Source: Celeribacter persicus
GTDB lineage: Bacteria > Pseudomonadota > Alphaproteobacteria > Rhodobacterales > Rhodobacteraceae
NCBI RefSeq assembly: GCF_003050785.1
Contig: NZ_QAOH01000016.1
Coordinates: 21,296 to 85,295 of the forward strand
Length of the DNA: 64,000 nt
Direction of reading: 5' to 3'
Below are positions 8,761 through 18,574 of the stretch, piece by piece; the first letter of the stretch is position 1, and each line of letters starts with the position of its first letter. Position numbers and translations under genes: made by a program. The notes under the pieces were generated by a model, which was not told where the DNA came from, did no database searches, and saw only the letters and a program-made list of their open reading frames with translations.

Positions 8761-10107
8761 TCATTTGCAGAACAGATCGGAACTGAGTCCCAACACCATG
8801 AAGGTCATGATCACCACCATGCCGATGGTCATCATGATGCCCACCGCCCGATCCGGCAGAGGTTTGCCGCGCACCGCCTCATAAGCGTAGAACACCAGAT
8901 GCCCGCCATCGAGTACCGGGATCGGAAAGAGGTTCATCAGCCCGATTGCGGTCGACAGCATGGCGACAGTCCAAAGGAAACTGCTCGCCCCGTCGGAAGC
9001 GGAGGTGGAAACCACTTCGGCAATGCCGACCGGCCCCGAAAGGTTACAGGCCGAAATCGCACCGGTGATCATGTGACCGAGGCCCGAAAGCGACATGGAA
9101 ATGATCTGCCAGACCGCGCCGATGCCAGTCGCCATCGCCTCACCGATCCCCACGGGTTCGGTGCCGACAGTAAACAACAACCCACCGGTGATGCCGATCA
9201 GCCAACGGGTCTCGAATCCACCGTCCTCGCTCGGGATGTCGCGGCGACGCGGCTCCAGCGTGGTCGCGAACGTCTCTCCCCCCGCGTCATTCGGGCGCCA
9301 GATCGTCAGGGTCATGGCCGTTCCGTCATGGCTTCCGACATATTCCTGCAAATCCCAGAAGGTATCGACCGGCTGACCGTCGAGCGCGGTAATCACGTCA
9401 CCGGTTTTCAGACCGGCATCGCGCGCCGCCGATTTCGGAGAGACGCCCGCAACGATCACCGGATAGGGGTACGGTCCTTCGACCGAGACCTCCTGGCCAT
9501 CGCGCAACACGGTGTAGGATACACGCGCCGCCCGCGGCAGTTCCTCAAGAAAACCCAGAACCTCTCCCGGCTCCGGCACATCGACGCCTTCGACGGCGAG
9601 AATCTCGTCTCCCGGCAGCAAACCGACCTCATAGGGCACGGGTTGCACCTCTTCGATGACGAGCTTGTCCGCCGCCTTGCCGGTCATCAGAACGAAAGCA
9701 GTGAAGACCAGAAAGGAAAAAACGAAATTGAACACTGGCCCCGCCGCCACGGTAAGCGTGCGCGCCCAGAGCGGCGCGCCGGGCATGGTGTGTCGGGCCT
9801 CTTCCGGGCTCATACCGTCGACGGCATGCGCATCGGGGGCGGAGGCGGCATTGGCATCGCCGGCGAATTTCACATAGCCACCGAACGGAAGCGCGGCGAT
9901 CTGCCAGACCGTGCCCCGCTTGTCCGTGCGCTGCCAGAGCGGTTTGCCGAAACCGATGGAGAACACATCGGCGCGGATGCCGGACCAGCGACCGACGATA
10001 TAATGGCCGTATTCATGCACCGTAACGATGATCGACAGCGCGACGATGAAGAACACCAGCGTGAAAACGCCACCGCCCAGACTGTTCAAAAGGCTGCTGA
10101 AATCCAT
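8761..10107 (-). CDS. rseP: RIP zinc metalloprotease RseP
   Basis: A 448-residue site-2 protease that cleaves within the inner membrane, classically anti-sigma factors and remnant signal peptides. The zinc motif HEYGH lies in the first membrane segment, FGGYVKFAGD follows, two PDZ domains occupy roughly residues 150-330, and the second metal-site motif NLFPIPVLDGGH is near residue 395, followed by the last membrane segments. It lies 16 bases after dxr in the classical dxr-rseP-bamA order. Confidence 0.96.
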   Translation of the reverse strand: MDFSSLLNSLGGGVFTLVFFIVALSIIVTVHEYGHYIVGRWSGIRADVFSIGFGKPLWQRTDKRGTVWQIAALPFGGYVKFAGDANAASAPDAHAVDGMSPEEARHTMPGAPLWARTLTVAAGPVFNFVFSFLVFTAFVLMTGKAADKLVIEEVQPVPYEVGLLPGDEILAVEGVDVPEPGEVLGFLEELPRAARVSYTVLRDGQEVSVEGPYPYPVIVAGVSPKSAARDAGLKTGDVITALDGQPVDTFWDLQEYVGSHDGTAMTLTIWRPNDAGGETFATTLEPRRRDIPSEDGGFETRWLIGITGGLLFTVGTEPVGIGEAMATGIGAVWQIISMSLSGLGHMITGAISACNLSGPVGIAEVVSTSASDGASSFLWTVAMLSTAIGLMNLFPIPVLDGGHLVFYAYEAVRGKPLPDRAVGIMMTIGMVVIMTFMVLGLSSDLFCK

Positions 10108-10123
10108 GAACCCTTTACCCCCT

Positions 10124-11287
10124 TCAGGCCGCTTGCCGGGCGAAAACCCGCGCCCGCGCTTCTTTATCGGCTTCCAAAATCGTCTCCAAGCTCAGACCAT
10201 TGCCCCGCAGGCTCACACCCGCTGACATTTCCGTCAACACCCGCTCGACCAACCGCGCCATGTCGGGAAACCCGATCTTTCGTGCGATAAAAAGGTCAAG
10301 CGCAGCCTCTTTCGCGGCGTTGAACACCGCACCGGCCAGCCCGCCGGTCGCCATCACCTCGCGCGCCAGACGCAATGCCGGAAAGCGGATCTCGTCGGGC
10401 GCCTCGAAGCGAAGCTGACCGACCCTGGCGAGATCGAGCCGTTCGACCGGAAGCTCGCGCCGCTCCGGCCAGTGCAACGCATAGCCGATGGCGTGACGCA
10501 TATCGGGCGCCCCCAGATGCGCCATCAGCGCCCCGTCGCGAAACCCCACCAGCGCGTGAACATAGGAACCGGGATGCACCAGCACCTCGATCTGCTCCGG
10601 TGCAAAACCAAAGTATTCTTTGGTTTCAATGATTTCTAGTGCCTTATTGAACATCGACGCGCTGTCGATGGTGATCCGCTGCCCCATGTCCCAGGAGGGG
10701 TGCTTGCAAGCCTGCTCCAGCGTGGCGCTCTCAAGGCGCTCCAAAGACCAGTCGCGGAAGGGGCCGCCCGAAGCGGTGATGATCACGCGTTCGACCTCGG
10801 CGGGTTTTTCGCCCACGAGAGCCTGAAACACCGCCGAGTGTTCGCTGTCGACCGGCAGGATGCGCGCGCCGTGCGCCTGTGCCGTCTCCATGAGCATCGG
10901 CCCGGCGGTGACGAGACTTTCCTTGTTCGCAAGCGCCAGCGTGGTGCCATGACGCAGCGCATGAAGGCCCGGTGCCAGCCCCGCAGCCCCCACGATGGCG
11001 GACATGATCCAGTCGGCCTCGCGGTCGGCAACCTCGATCAGCGCCTGATCCCCCGCCGCCGCCTCGATCCCCGTCCCTGCCAAAGCGTCACGCAGTTCGG
11101 GAAGGCGGTCCTCATAGGCGGTCACCGCAATCCCGGCGTTCAGGTCTTTCGCATCCTGCGCCAGACGCGCGATATTGCCACCTCCGGTCAATGCCACAAC
11201 CCGATAGGCTTCGCGGTCGCGCCGGATCAGATCAATCGTGGATTGCCCGATGGAGCCCGTGGCCCCGAAAATGGAAATGCGTCGCAT
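10124..11287 (-). CDS. dxr: 1-deoxy-D-xylulose-5-phosphate reductoisomerase Dxr
   Basis: Dxr converts DXP to 2-C-methyl-D-erythritol 4-phosphate with NADPH, the committed step of the MEP isoprenoid route. The 387 residues start with the Rossmann motif SIFGATGSIGQSTIDL, then ALANKESLVTAG, the metal and substrate motif VDSEHSAVFQ, TASGGPFRDW and the hallmark HPSWDMGQRITIDSASMFNKALE. It lies 9 bases downstream of cdsA. Isoprenoid from this pathway feeds UppS in the same operon. Confidence 0.98.
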   Translation of the reverse strand: MRRISIFGATGSIGQSTIDLIRRDREAYRVVALTGGGNIARLAQDAKDLNAGIAVTAYEDRLPELRDALAGTGIEAAAGDQALIEVADREADWIMSAIVGAAGLAPGLHALRHGTTLALANKESLVTAGPMLMETAQAHGARILPVDSEHSAVFQALVGEKPAEVERVIITASGGPFRDWSLERLESATLEQACKHPSWDMGQRITIDSASMFNKALEIIETKEYFGFAPEQIEVLVHPGSYVHALVGFRDGALMAHLGAPDMRHAIGYALHWPERRELPVERLDLARVGQLRFEAPDEIRFPALRLAREVMATGGLAGAVFNAAKEAALDLFIARKIGFPDMARLVERVLTEMSAGVSLRGNGLSLETILEADKEARARVFARQAA

Positions 11288-11296
11288 CGCTTTGCC

Positions 11297-12004
11297 TCAG
11301 CCGAAAATCGTCGCAAGAATGACATAGAGCGCGCCCACGGCCAAAAGCGCATCGAACCGGTCGAGTACGCCGCCATGGCCGGGAATGATGTTGGAGCTGT
11401 CCTTGACCCCCATTCGCCGCTTGAGCGCGCTTTCCAGCATGTCGCCCAGTTGCGACGCAAAAGAGAGAACCATAGTGGAGGTGACAAAGAACCACAGGCG
11501 CACGAACCCCTCGGGCATATAGGGGTGCGCATAATAGGCAAAGATCGCAGAACCGGCCCAGCCGCCCAAAATGCCCGACCAGGTCTTGTTGGGACTGATC
11601 CGGGGCCAGAATTTCGGCCCGCCCAGAGTTTTGCCCACGAGGTAACCAAGACTGTCGGTCACCACCACAAGCCCGATCGCATAAAGTAAAAGCGCCCGAC
11701 CGCCCTCGTCAGAGAGCGAGACGAGACCGAGACAGCCCAACAGCAGGATAACCAGATAAAGCGCCAGCATCTGCTGATCGCCGGGACTGAAACCGCCCGC
11801 CGCCTGTTTCAGCCGTGCCATGCGCCAAAGCTCCCAAAGCCCGATCAGACCGACCACGATGACCAGAGTGGTGAAGGCTAGATGCCCCGCGAAAACCGCC
11901 CCGAGGCCAACGGCGACCATCACGGCGGCAGACAAAAGCCGCGGGGCCAGATCGCGCCACTTGCCGTTTTTAGGGCTTCCGGGTTTGCCGCCCTGCCCCT
12001 TCAT
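11297..12004 (-). CDS. cdsA: phosphatidate cytidylyltransferase CdsA
   Basis: CdsA makes CDP-diacylglycerol from phosphatidic acid and CTP, the branch point to all phospholipids. The 235 residues hold about six to seven membrane helices and the family signature SALKRRMGVKDSSNIIPGHGG continuing to LDRFDALL near the C-terminus. It is shorter than the E. coli enzyme, as is common in alphaproteobacteria. Its start overlaps the uppS stop by four bases. Confidence 0.95.
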   Translation of the reverse strand: MKGQGGKPGSPKNGKWRDLAPRLLSAAVMVAVGLGAVFAGHLAFTTLVIVVGLIGLWELWRMARLKQAAGGFSPGDQQMLALYLVILLLGCLGLVSLSDEGGRALLLYAIGLVVVTDSLGYLVGKTLGGPKFWPRISPNKTWSGILGGWAGSAIFAYYAHPYMPEGFVRLWFFVTSTMVLSFASQLGDMLESALKRRMGVKDSSNIIPGHGGVLDRFDALLAVGALYVILATIFG

Positions 12005-12756
12005 GGCTTCACCCCACCAAAACGGCGATCACGTCCGGCATAGCGCGAGACGCATTGGGCAAAGACCTCGGCCGTGAAATCCGGCCAGAGCGTGTCGATG
12101 AACTCATATTCCGAATAGGCCGATTGCCACAGGAGGAAGTTCGAGATCCGCGCCTCTCCCGACGTGCGGATCACCAGATCCGGATCGGGCAGCACGCGGG
12201 TGTCGAGATAGCGCGTGAGCGTTGTCTCATCGACGGTTTCCGGGTCAAGCTCGCCCTTGGCCACATGGCAGGCCATTTCCTTGACCGCACGTGCCACCTC
12301 ATCGCGCCCACCGTAGTTGATCGCGATGGTAAGATGGACCTTGCTATTGTCCCTGGTGACCTCTTCGAGATCGTCCATCAACGTCTGGAGTTTCTTGTCG
12401 AGCCGCAGGCGATCACCGATGAAGCGCACCCGCACCCCCTCCGCCACAAGGCCTTTCATTTCGTTCTGAATATAGCGGCGAAACAGGCTCATGAGGCCGG
12501 AAACCTCGATCTGGGTGCGTTTCCAGTTTTCAGTCGAAAAGGCAAAGATCGTCAGGTAGTCCACGCCCAGATCTGGGCAGGCGCGGACGATCTCCTTGAC
12601 CCGTTTGGCGCCGGCGTGGTGCCCGAAGAGACGCGGTTTGCCGCGCGATTGCGCCCAGCGACCATTGCCATCCATGATGACAGCGACATGTTTCGGCCCG
12701 CCGCCCGTGGTCTCCCCGGTCGCATCTCCGGTCTCTTGCGGCGATGGCTCGCTCAT
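12001..12756 (-). CDS. uppS: isoprenyl transferase (undecaprenyl diphosphate synthase) UppS
   Basis: UppS elongates farnesyl diphosphate with isopentenyl diphosphate into the C55 carrier used for peptidoglycan and polysaccharides. In the 251-residue protein the catalytic Asp lies in HVAVIMDGNGRWA, followed by GHHAGAKRVKEIV, IFAFSTENWKR and the C-terminal RTSGEARISNFLLWQSAYSE. The N-terminal 20 residues are a Gly/Thr-rich extension. It is 102 bases downstream of frr. Confidence 0.97.
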   Translation of the reverse strand: MSEPSPQETGDATGETTGGGPKHVAVIMDGNGRWAQSRGKPRLFGHHAGAKRVKEIVRACPDLGVDYLTIFAFSTENWKRTQIEVSGLMSLFRRYIQNEMKGLVAEGVRVRFIGDRLRLDKKLQTLMDDLEEVTRDNSKVHLTIAINYGGRDEVARAVKEMACHVAKGELDPETVDETTLTRYLDTRVLPDPDLVIRTSGEARISNFLLWQSAYSEYEFIDTLWPDFTAEVFAQCVSRYAGRDRRFGGVKP

Positions 12757-12858
12757 GGCGCCTCACAGTTCGTCTTACACATGAAGCGCCCGGCAGGGCG
12801 CTTCGCAATCGCTATCATGCGATCCTTGCGGCAAGGCCGACGCGCCCTGCCCACGCGG

Positions 12859-13419
12859 TCACACCTGCATGATCTCTTCCTGCTTGTGCGCAAGAAGCTC
12901 GTCGATCATTTTGATATGTTTGTCGGTCAGGTCCTGCACTTCGCCTTCCCAGAATTTCTGGTCGTCGTCGGACATGCCGTCCTTGTTCTTCTTGATCTGC
13001 TGCATCCCGTCCTGACGCACGTTGCGCACAGCGACACGGGCGTGTTCGGCATATTGACCGGCCACCTTGGTCAGTTCGCGGCGACGCTCCTCGTTGAGTT
13101 CGGGGATCGGCAGCATGATGATCGTGCCGTTGAGCTGCGGGTTGATGCCGAGACCGCTCTCGCGGATCGCTTTCTCGACCTTGTTGACCATGCTCTTGTC
13201 CCAGACGTTGATCGTCACCATGCGCGGCTCCGGCACGTTGACGGTACCGACCTGGTTGATCGGGGTCATCTGGCCATAGGATTCAACCATGATCGGTTCC
13301 AGCATCGCGCCCGAGGCACGCCCGGTACGCAGCGAGGCGAATTCCGTGCGCAGGTTGGAGATTGCGCCATCCATCCGTTTCGCCAGATCGGCGGTGTCGA
13401 GTTCGAACTCATCAGACAT
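12859..13419 (-). CDS. frr: ribosome recycling factor
   Basis: RRF splits post-termination ribosomes together with EF-G. The 186-residue sequence has the typical L-shaped helix arrangement with [19 protein letters not shown] near residue 30 and the C-terminal [24 protein letters not shown]. It follows pyrH by 69 bases and precedes uppS, the conserved pyrH-frr-uppS order. Confidence 0.98.
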   Translation of the reverse strand: MSDEFELDTADLAKRMDGAISNLRTEFASLRTGRASGAMLEPIMVESYGQMTPINQVGTVNVPEPRMVTINVWDKSMVNKVEKAIRESGLGINPQLNGTIIMLPIPELNEERRRELTKVAGQYAEHARVAVRNVRQDGMQQIKKNKDGMSDDDQKFWEGEVQDLTDKHIKMIDELLAHKQEEIMQV

Positions 13420-13488
13420 GGGTGTTCCCCCTTCTTATCTCTCAATGCCTCCCCGACGGGAAGCGCGTCGCCGCTGCTTATAGCCGGA

Positions 13489-14250
13489 TCAGTTCACCAA
13501 TGTATAGGTGCCTTCACCCGCGAGGATCGACCGGAACCCGCCCGGCGCATCCAGCGGGAAAACGATGAGCGGCAGTTTGTTGTCCCGCGCCAGCGCAATC
13601 GCCGAGGCATCCATGACCTTGAGATTCTTGCGCAGCACCTCGTCATAACTGACGTGATCGTAGCGTTTGGCATCCGGGTTGGTCTTGGGGTCCTTGTCGT
13701 ATACCCCATCCACCCCGTTCTTGCCCATGAAAATCGCCTCACAGGCCATTTCGTTCGCGCGCAGCGTCGCCGCCGTATCGGTGGTGAAATAGGGGTTGCC
13801 GGTGCCCGCCGCGAAGATACAAATCCGCTTTTTCTCAAGGTGGCGCACAGCGCGGCGGCGAATATAGGGTTCGGCCACCTCGTTCATGGTGATCGCGGAA
13901 ATCACCCGCGTGTGGATGCCGAGCGCTTCCAGAGCCGCCTGCATGCCGAGCGCGTTCATCACGGTCGCGAGCATGCCCATGTAATCCGCCGTGGTGCGTT
14001 CCATCCCCTGCGCCGACCCCTGAAGCCCGCGAAAGATGTTGCCGCCACCGATCACCATACAAATCTCGACGCCGAGATCGTGCACCGATTTCACCTCTTT
14101 CGCGATGCGTTCGACGGTTGGCGGGTGCAGGCCAAAGCCCTGATCGCCCATGAGCGCCTCGCCCGAGATTTTCAAAAGCACACGTTTATATTTCGTGGCA
14201 GGGTGGCCACCGTTTAGCACTTGGCCCGGCTCAAGCTCCGCGTCGCTCAT
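13489..14250 (-). CDS. pyrH: UMP kinase PyrH
   Basis: PyrH phosphorylates UMP to UDP and is the bacterial hexameric form from the amino-acid kinase fold. The 253 residues include [55 protein letters not shown] and [14 protein letters not shown] 20-residue N-terminal extension precedes the core. It is the first gene of the minus-strand operon in view, divergent from miaA over about 150 bases. Confidence 0.97.
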   Translation of the reverse strand: MSDAELEPGQVLNGGHPATKYKRVLLKISGEALMGDQGFGLHPPTVERIAKEVKSVHDLGVEICMVIGGGNIFRGLQGSAQGMERTTADYMGMLATVMNALGMQAALEALGIHTRVISAITMNEVAEPYIRRRAVRHLEKKRICIFAAGTGNPYFTTDTAATLRANEMACEAIFMGKNGVDGVYDKDPKTNPDAKRYDHVSYDEVLRKNLKVMDASAIALARDNKLPLIVFPLDAPGGFRSILAGEGTYTLVN

Positions 14251-14402
14251 CAGATGTCCCCGGTATTTTAATGTGGTTTTTTTCGATGTCGTTGATGGCC
14301 GCCAAAATGGTCGAAAACCCCGGCAGGATCAATGCGCCCTTCGCAATATTTTTCCGCTTTTGCCTCTGGACAAACGATCCGCGGAATGCCACCCGCGAAG
14401 AC
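14251..14402. promoter_or_regulatory. divergent promoter region pyrH / miaA
   Basis: A 152-base AT-richer stretch between the divergent pyrH and miaA starts. It must hold the promoter of the envelope operon and of miaA. No convincing operator was seen. Confidence 0.5.
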
Positions 14403-15290
14403 ATGCGCCTGCCGTTTGACATATCGCCCGATCAGCCGGTGCTGATCGCCGGGCCGACCGCCTCGGGAAAATCCGCACTTGCGCTTCAGATCGCCGAAGC
14501 GCAGGGCGGCGTCATCGTCAACGCGGATGCACTACAAGTGTTTGAAAACTGGCGAATTCTGACCGCGCGCCCCTCTGAGGCGGACGAGGCGCGCGCGCAT
14601 CATGTGCTCTACGGCCATGTGCCGGGGGAGGCGCAATATTCCGTCGGGCATTGGCTGCGCGATGTGACACCTTATCTCACCGGCTCCCAGCGCCCGATCA
14701 TTGTTGGGGGCACCGGACTTTATTTCACGGCCCTGACCGAGGGGCTGGTCGAGATTCCGGAGACCCCGGCGGAGATCCGCGCGCTTGGCGATCAGCGGCG
14801 GCTGATGGAGGGCGGGCATGCAGGACTTTTGGCGGAACTGGACGCCGAGGACCCGATCACCGCCGCAAAGATCGACCGGCTGAACCCGATGCGGGTGCAA
14901 CGGGCCTGGGAGGTGTTGCGCGCCACGGGGCGCGGCCTCGCGGATTGGCAGGCCGACACGCCGCGCCCCGCCCTGCCCCTCTCCGCCTGTTTCCCGATCG
15001 TGATGGACGCCGACCGCGACTGGCTGAATGAGCGGATCGCACGGCGATTCGGAATGATGTTGGACCAGGGCGCACTCAATGAAGCGCGGGCCAATCTGGC
15101 GTCATGGGACCCCGCTTTACCCTCCGCCAAGGCCATCGGCGCGCCGGAACTGATCGCACATCTGAGGGGCGAAATGACTCTTTCGGAGGCGAAAGAGGCC
15201 GCAACCATCGCAACACGGCAATACGCCAAGCGCCAGCGCACATGGTTTAGAGCGCGCATGAAAGCCTACCACAAGATATCGCTGCCTTGA
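14403..15290 (+). CDS. miaA: tRNA dimethylallyltransferase MiaA
   Basis: MiaA adds dimethylallyl to A37 of tRNAs reading UNN codons. The 295-residue protein from ATG 14403 has the P-loop [33 protein letters not shown], the [15 protein letters not shown] motif and the C-terminal [15 protein letters not shown] typical of the family. An in-frame upstream ATG at 14271 would add 44 atypical residues that overlap the promoter zone and was rejected. Confidence 0.96.
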   Translation: MRLPFDISPDQPVLIAGPTASGKSALALQIAEAQGGVIVNADALQVFENWRILTARPSEADEARAHHVLYGHVPGEAQYSVGHWLRDVTPYLTGSQRPIIVGGTGLYFTALTEGLVEIPETPAEIRALGDQRRLMEGGHAGLLAELDAEDPITAAKIDRLNPMRVQRAWEVLRATGRGLADWQADTPRPALPLSACFPIVMDADRDWLNERIARRFGMMLDQGALNEARANLASWDPALPSAKAIGAPELIAHLRGEMTLSEAKEAATIATRQYAKRQRTWFRARMKAYHKISLP

Positions 15291-15349
15291 GCAGTCGTTG
15301 CGGGCGTTCCGAACAAAACACATATCACATTGAAAATACAAGATTTTCT

Positions 15350-15377
15350 TTGACAGCCTTCCAACCGACGTTAGTCT
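15350..15377 (+). promoter_or_regulatory. candidate sigma70 promoter for the AraC-type gene
   Basis: TTGACA at 15350-15355 followed after 16 bases by TAGTCT at 15372-15377, about 40 bases upstream of the regulator start. The -35 matches consensus; the -10 is weak. Confidence 0.4.
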
Positions 15378-15413
15378 CGTGCAAGTTGCACAAAACGAAC
15401 ACGATCCTGCGCC

Positions 15414-16346
15414 ATGCCCGAGAGCTTTTCGAGAAAAATTTTCCAAACTCCACCTCTGGGGGAGATGTCGAAATCCGATACTCTGGCGAAAGCTGCCTCT
15501 GAAGCGCCGAAAAAGCGCAAGACGCGCACGCCCGACATTCCCGACATTCCGGCCCAACCCGCCTACCGCGTGCTGCCTTTGGGGCGCGGCTCCAACACGC
15601 TGTCGACGGCGGAGAAATGGCGCATGCAGGCGATGCGCAGCCACCGCACGCCGACGCTTTTGTGGTTCACCCGCGGTCAGGGCCGGATCACCGTCTCCGG
15701 CGTGACCCGAGGCTTTGGGCCGCACAACCTTCTGTTCCTGCCGACCCGCACCATGTACGGGTTCGAACCCGTCGGTCAGGTCATGGGCTACCGGGTGCAC
15801 CTGCCCGACGATCCGGCGCTCGGCCTGCCCGAGGAACCGTTGCACATGCGGTTCAGGGAAGTGCATCAGCAAAACGAGATCACCGGGCTAATCGAAGCCT
15901 TGCAACGCGAGATCGACGGCAGCCAGCCGGGGCGCGAGCGCGCCATGGCGTTGCAGGCGGGGATGATCGCGGTCTGGCTCGAACGCCAGATGTCGGTGAT
16001 GCCGGATTATGACATGGCCCCGGACGCCTCGCGCCGCCTCGCCGCCGCTTTCACCGCCCTGGTGGAAAGCGAACTGCGCGAAGGCCATTCGGTCGGCCAT
16101 TACGCCGCCACCCTCGGGGTGACGCCGACCCATCTGACGCGAGCCTGCAACGTCGCCTGTGGCCGCTCGGCCTCGGCGATCCTCGCCGACCGCGTGCATT
16201 TCGAGGCCCGCCGCCTGCTGCGTGAAACCGACCTTCCGGTGAAATCCATCGCCGAAAAGCTCGGCTTCCACTCAGCGGCCTATTTCAGCCGGGCGTTTCA
16301 CAAGCACACCGGCCTGTCGCCCCGGGACTTCCGCCAGACACGGTGA
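15414..16346 (+). CDS. AraC-family transcriptional regulator
   Basis: A 310-residue regulator. After a Lys/Pro-rich leader the N-terminal half (about residues 50-150) is a cupin-like sensing domain (GQGRITVSGVTRGFGPHNLLF...). The C-terminal 100 residues form the AraC double helix-turn-helix with YAATLGVTPTHLTRACN and the signature SIAEKLGFHSAAYFSRAFHKH ending in TGLSPRDFRQ. An ATG at 15465 (MSKSDTLAK) is an equally possible start. It is monocistronic and its ligand and targets are unknown. Confidence 0.88.
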   Translation: MPESFSRKIFQTPPLGEMSKSDTLAKAASEAPKKRKTRTPDIPDIPAQPAYRVLPLGRGSNTLSTAEKWRMQAMRSHRTPTLLWFTRGQGRITVSGVTRGFGPHNLLFLPTRTMYGFEPVGQVMGYRVHLPDDPALGLPEEPLHMRFREVHQQNEITGLIEALQREIDGSQPGRERAMALQAGMIAVWLERQMSVMPDYDMAPDASRRLAAAFTALVESELREGHSVGHYAATLGVTPTHLTRACNVACGRSASAILADRVHFEARRLLRETDLPVKSIAEKLGFHSAAYFSRAFHKHTGLSPRDFRQTR

Positions 16347-16368
16347 ACCAGCAGTGGAACATATGAAA

Positions 16369-16393
16369 AAAGGCGGGGCAAAACCCCGCCTTT
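16369..16393. terminator. bidirectional rho-independent terminator
   Basis: Ten-base perfect stem AAAGGCGGGG/CCCCGCCTTT with a five-base loop, with T/A runs on both sides, between the convergent AraC-type gene and the 16420 gene. Confidence 0.85.
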
Positions 16394-16419
16394 CGCTTTT
16401 TGGTGTCGCGTCTCACGCG

Positions 16420-16962
16420 TTACGACTTGTCGTCGGCCTGATCCGGCACGAGCCAGTCGGTCTGCAACTCGGACACATCGGTCACCACCTGATCGGCGAA
16501 GGCCATGACCATCGCGTCGTAAAACGCGGCCCGGTCCGGCGGCACAATGGCGACATGCACCGGTTTGAAGCCCTCAAGCTCCTCTGCCTTGAGCATGATG
16601 TGATATTTCTTCAGCGGCTCCTCGGAGCCCGGACCGTCGATATAGACCCAGCCTTCGAGCTGGTTGAATTCGCCGTCATCGCTCAGGTAGGTGGCCCCGA
16701 GATTAGAAATCTCGGTCACATCCACGCGGACGTCATAATCGCCGTCCTCTTCCATCTGATCATTCAGACCGGCAGTAATCGCGAGCGTCAGATCCTCGGC
16801 GATGTCGGGCCAGCGGTCGAGCGCATTCGAATCGACGGCTTCGAGATTGGCCTCGACCTCGACGGAGGCAATATCGAGCGGCTCCGCCAAAAGCGGGGTT
16901 GCGGCCATGGCGGACGAGGTCAAGAGGGCAAACAAAGCCGTGCGTTGCACAGTGCGTTTCAT
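16420..16962 (-). CDS. exported protein of unknown function
   Basis: A 180-residue protein with a clear signal peptide (MKRTVQRTALFALLTSSAMA...LLA). The mature part is acidic, begins PLDIASVEVEANLEAVDS and contains YDVRVDVTEISNLGATYLSD, suggestive of a small beta-rich periplasmic domain. I recognise no family. ATG 16962 was chosen because AGGAGAG lies just upstream; the frame extends to 17064 without a better start. It ends at the shared terminator and is probably transcribed on its own. Confidence 0.72.
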   Translation of the reverse strand: MKRTVQRTALFALLTSSAMAATPLLAEPLDIASVEVEANLEAVDSNALDRWPDIAEDLTLAITAGLNDQMEEDGDYDVRVDVTEISNLGATYLSDDGEFNQLEGWVYIDGPGSEEPLKKYHIMLKAEELEGFKPVHVAIVPPDRAAFYDAMVMAFADQVVTDVSELQTDWLVPDQADDKS

Positions 16963-17070
16963 GGGTCTCTCCTTTCGGAAGGCGATGCGCAAAGCACCGC
17001 GTTTCATTGAAAGGATAACCCACCAAGGGGTAGAAAGTTCCGAGCATGGGTCCCGGCCTCTCACGTCGTC

Positions 17071-17715
17071 TCACGACCCGTAGATGATCCGCACGTAATT
17101 CATGGTTTCCTGATAGGGCGGCACACCGGCGTATTTCTCGACCGCCTCCGGGCCCGCGTTATAGGCTGCAAGCGCCAGACGCCAGTTGCCGAAGCGGTTG
17201 AACATCATCCGCAGATAGCGCGCACCGCCTTCGAGGTTCTGATGCGGATCGTTGATGTTCACGCCCAGAACGCGGGCCGTGTCGGGCATGAGCTGCGCGA
17301 GCCCAGTGGCGCCTTTCGGCGACTGGATGGTCGGGTTCCAGCCGCTTTCCTGTTGCACGAGACGCAGGAAAAGATCGGTCGGCACACCATGTTTGCGCGC
17401 CATCTGTTCGGCGACGGGCAGGTACTGGCCCTTGTAGGCGCCGGTGTAGCGCTGGGTCAGACCATCGGCGCCGAAGCGCTCCGGCTGATAGGTCACAGAG
17501 TTGGAATATTGTTGCGCAGCACGCCCATCGAGCACATCGAGCTGCGAGGAAAAGATCGCCATGCGGTTGCTGGTCGAAAGCGTGTCGCCTGCCTGTGCGA
17601 GGCCAGGCAAAAGGAAACCGGACAAGAGGCAGATTCCAATCGTCTGCGCACGAGAAAATCTCTGCCCCGAAGCGCCTCGTCCCCGCGTCACCACCATCTT
17701 GCGAAATCCGTTCAC
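17071..17715 (-). CDS. lytic transglycosylase (SLT domain)
   Basis: A 214-residue exported murein lytic transglycosylase. After a signal sequence ending near AQA comes a spacer of 70 residues, then the SLT goose-lysozyme-like domain: catalytic Glu in LRLVQQESGWNPTIQSPKGATG, LAQLMPDTARVLGV, and ALAAYNAGPEAVEKYAG. It cleaves glycan strands with 1,6-anhydro products. The GTG at 17715 is the longest start; ATG 17697 is an alternative. It is divergent from ssb. Confidence 0.9.
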   Translation of the reverse strand: MNGFRKMVVTRGRGASGQRFSRAQTIGICLLSGFLLPGLAQAGDTLSTSNRMAIFSSQLDVLDGRAAQQYSNSVTYQPERFGADGLTQRYTGAYKGQYLPVAEQMARKHGVPTDLFLRLVQQESGWNPTIQSPKGATGLAQLMPDTARVLGVNINDPHQNLEGGARYLRMMFNRFGNWRLALAAYNAGPEAVEKYAGVPPYQETMNYVRIIYGS

Positions 17716-17856
17716 CGTTGCCCTTACGCGCGCACTATAGCCACAAAACCGCCCATTTCAAACGACCTCTGCGTCGCAAGCCGTTTTCTGCTTGTCCTCC
17801 GCCCCCCGGGGATGATGTAACGGGGACCAACTCTAGAATCTCAGGGAGAAGTTTGC

Positions 17857-18387
17857 ATGGCCGGGTCCGTGAACAAAGTCATCCTCGTGGGCAATCTCGG
17901 GCGCGACCCGGAAGTGCGCACCTTCCAGAACGGCGGCAAGGTCTGCAACCTGCGGATCGCCACCTCGGAAAACTGGAAAGACCGCAACACCGGCGAACGC
18001 CGGGAGCGCACCGAATGGCATTCGGTGGCGATCTTCTCCGAACCTCTGGCACGGATTGCCGAGCAGTACCTGCGTAAAGGCTCCAAGGTCTATATCGAAG
18101 GCCAGTTGGAGACCCGTAAATGGCAGGACCAGCAGGGTCAGGACCGCTACACGACCGAAGTCGTGCTGCGCCCCTATCGTGGAGAATTGACGCTGCTCGA
18201 CAGTCGTGGCGAAGGCGGCCAGGGCGGTGGCGGCGGCTACGGCGGCGGTTACGATCAGGGCCCCTCCGGCGGTTATGACGATCCGGGCTACGGTGGCTCC
18301 TCGGGCGGTGGCTACGGCGGCGGTTCGCAAGGCGGTTCCGGCGGCAGTTCCCGCCCCTCGCTCGACGACGACGAAATTCCGTTCTGA
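17857..18387 (+). CDS. ssb: single-stranded DNA-binding protein SSB
   Basis: SSB coats single-stranded DNA in replication and repair. The 176 residues comprise the OB-fold ([50 protein letters not shown]), a Gly/Tyr-rich linker of about 50 residues and the acidic protein-interaction tip DDDEIPF. ATG 17857 has AGGGAGAAG upstream. A strong terminator follows the gene. Confidence 0.98.
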   Translation: MAGSVNKVILVGNLGRDPEVRTFQNGGKVCNLRIATSENWKDRNTGERRERTEWHSVAIFSEPLARIAEQYLRKGSKVYIEGQLETRKWQDQQGQDRYTTEVVLRPYRGELTLLDSRGEGGQGGGGGYGGGYDQGPSGGYDDPGYGGSSGGGYGGGSQGGSGGSSRPSLDDDEIPF

Positions 18388-18410
18388 GCAGGACAACACT
18401 GGACCAAGGA

Positions 18411-18437
18411 AACACCCCGCAACGCGGGGTGTTTTCG
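18411..18437 (+). terminator. rho-independent terminator of ssb
   Basis: Perfect 10-bp stem AACACCCCGC/GCGGGGTGTT with a three-base AAC loop, then TTCG, 24 bases after the ssb stop. Confidence 0.85.
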
Positions 18438-18574
18438 TGACAGGACTTCGACGCAAAGGCACACCCCGCGACACCTCGTCCCGCCCCCTGAAAAAATTGT
18501 CGGATGATCCCCATATTAGAGAGTGAAGATCCTGCCAAGGAGCAGGTTTCGTCATCACAGGAGAGGAGATCATC

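Noticed and set aside
18210..18350. GGC-rich repeats in the ssb gene
   Set aside because: They encode the normal glycine-rich linker of SSB.
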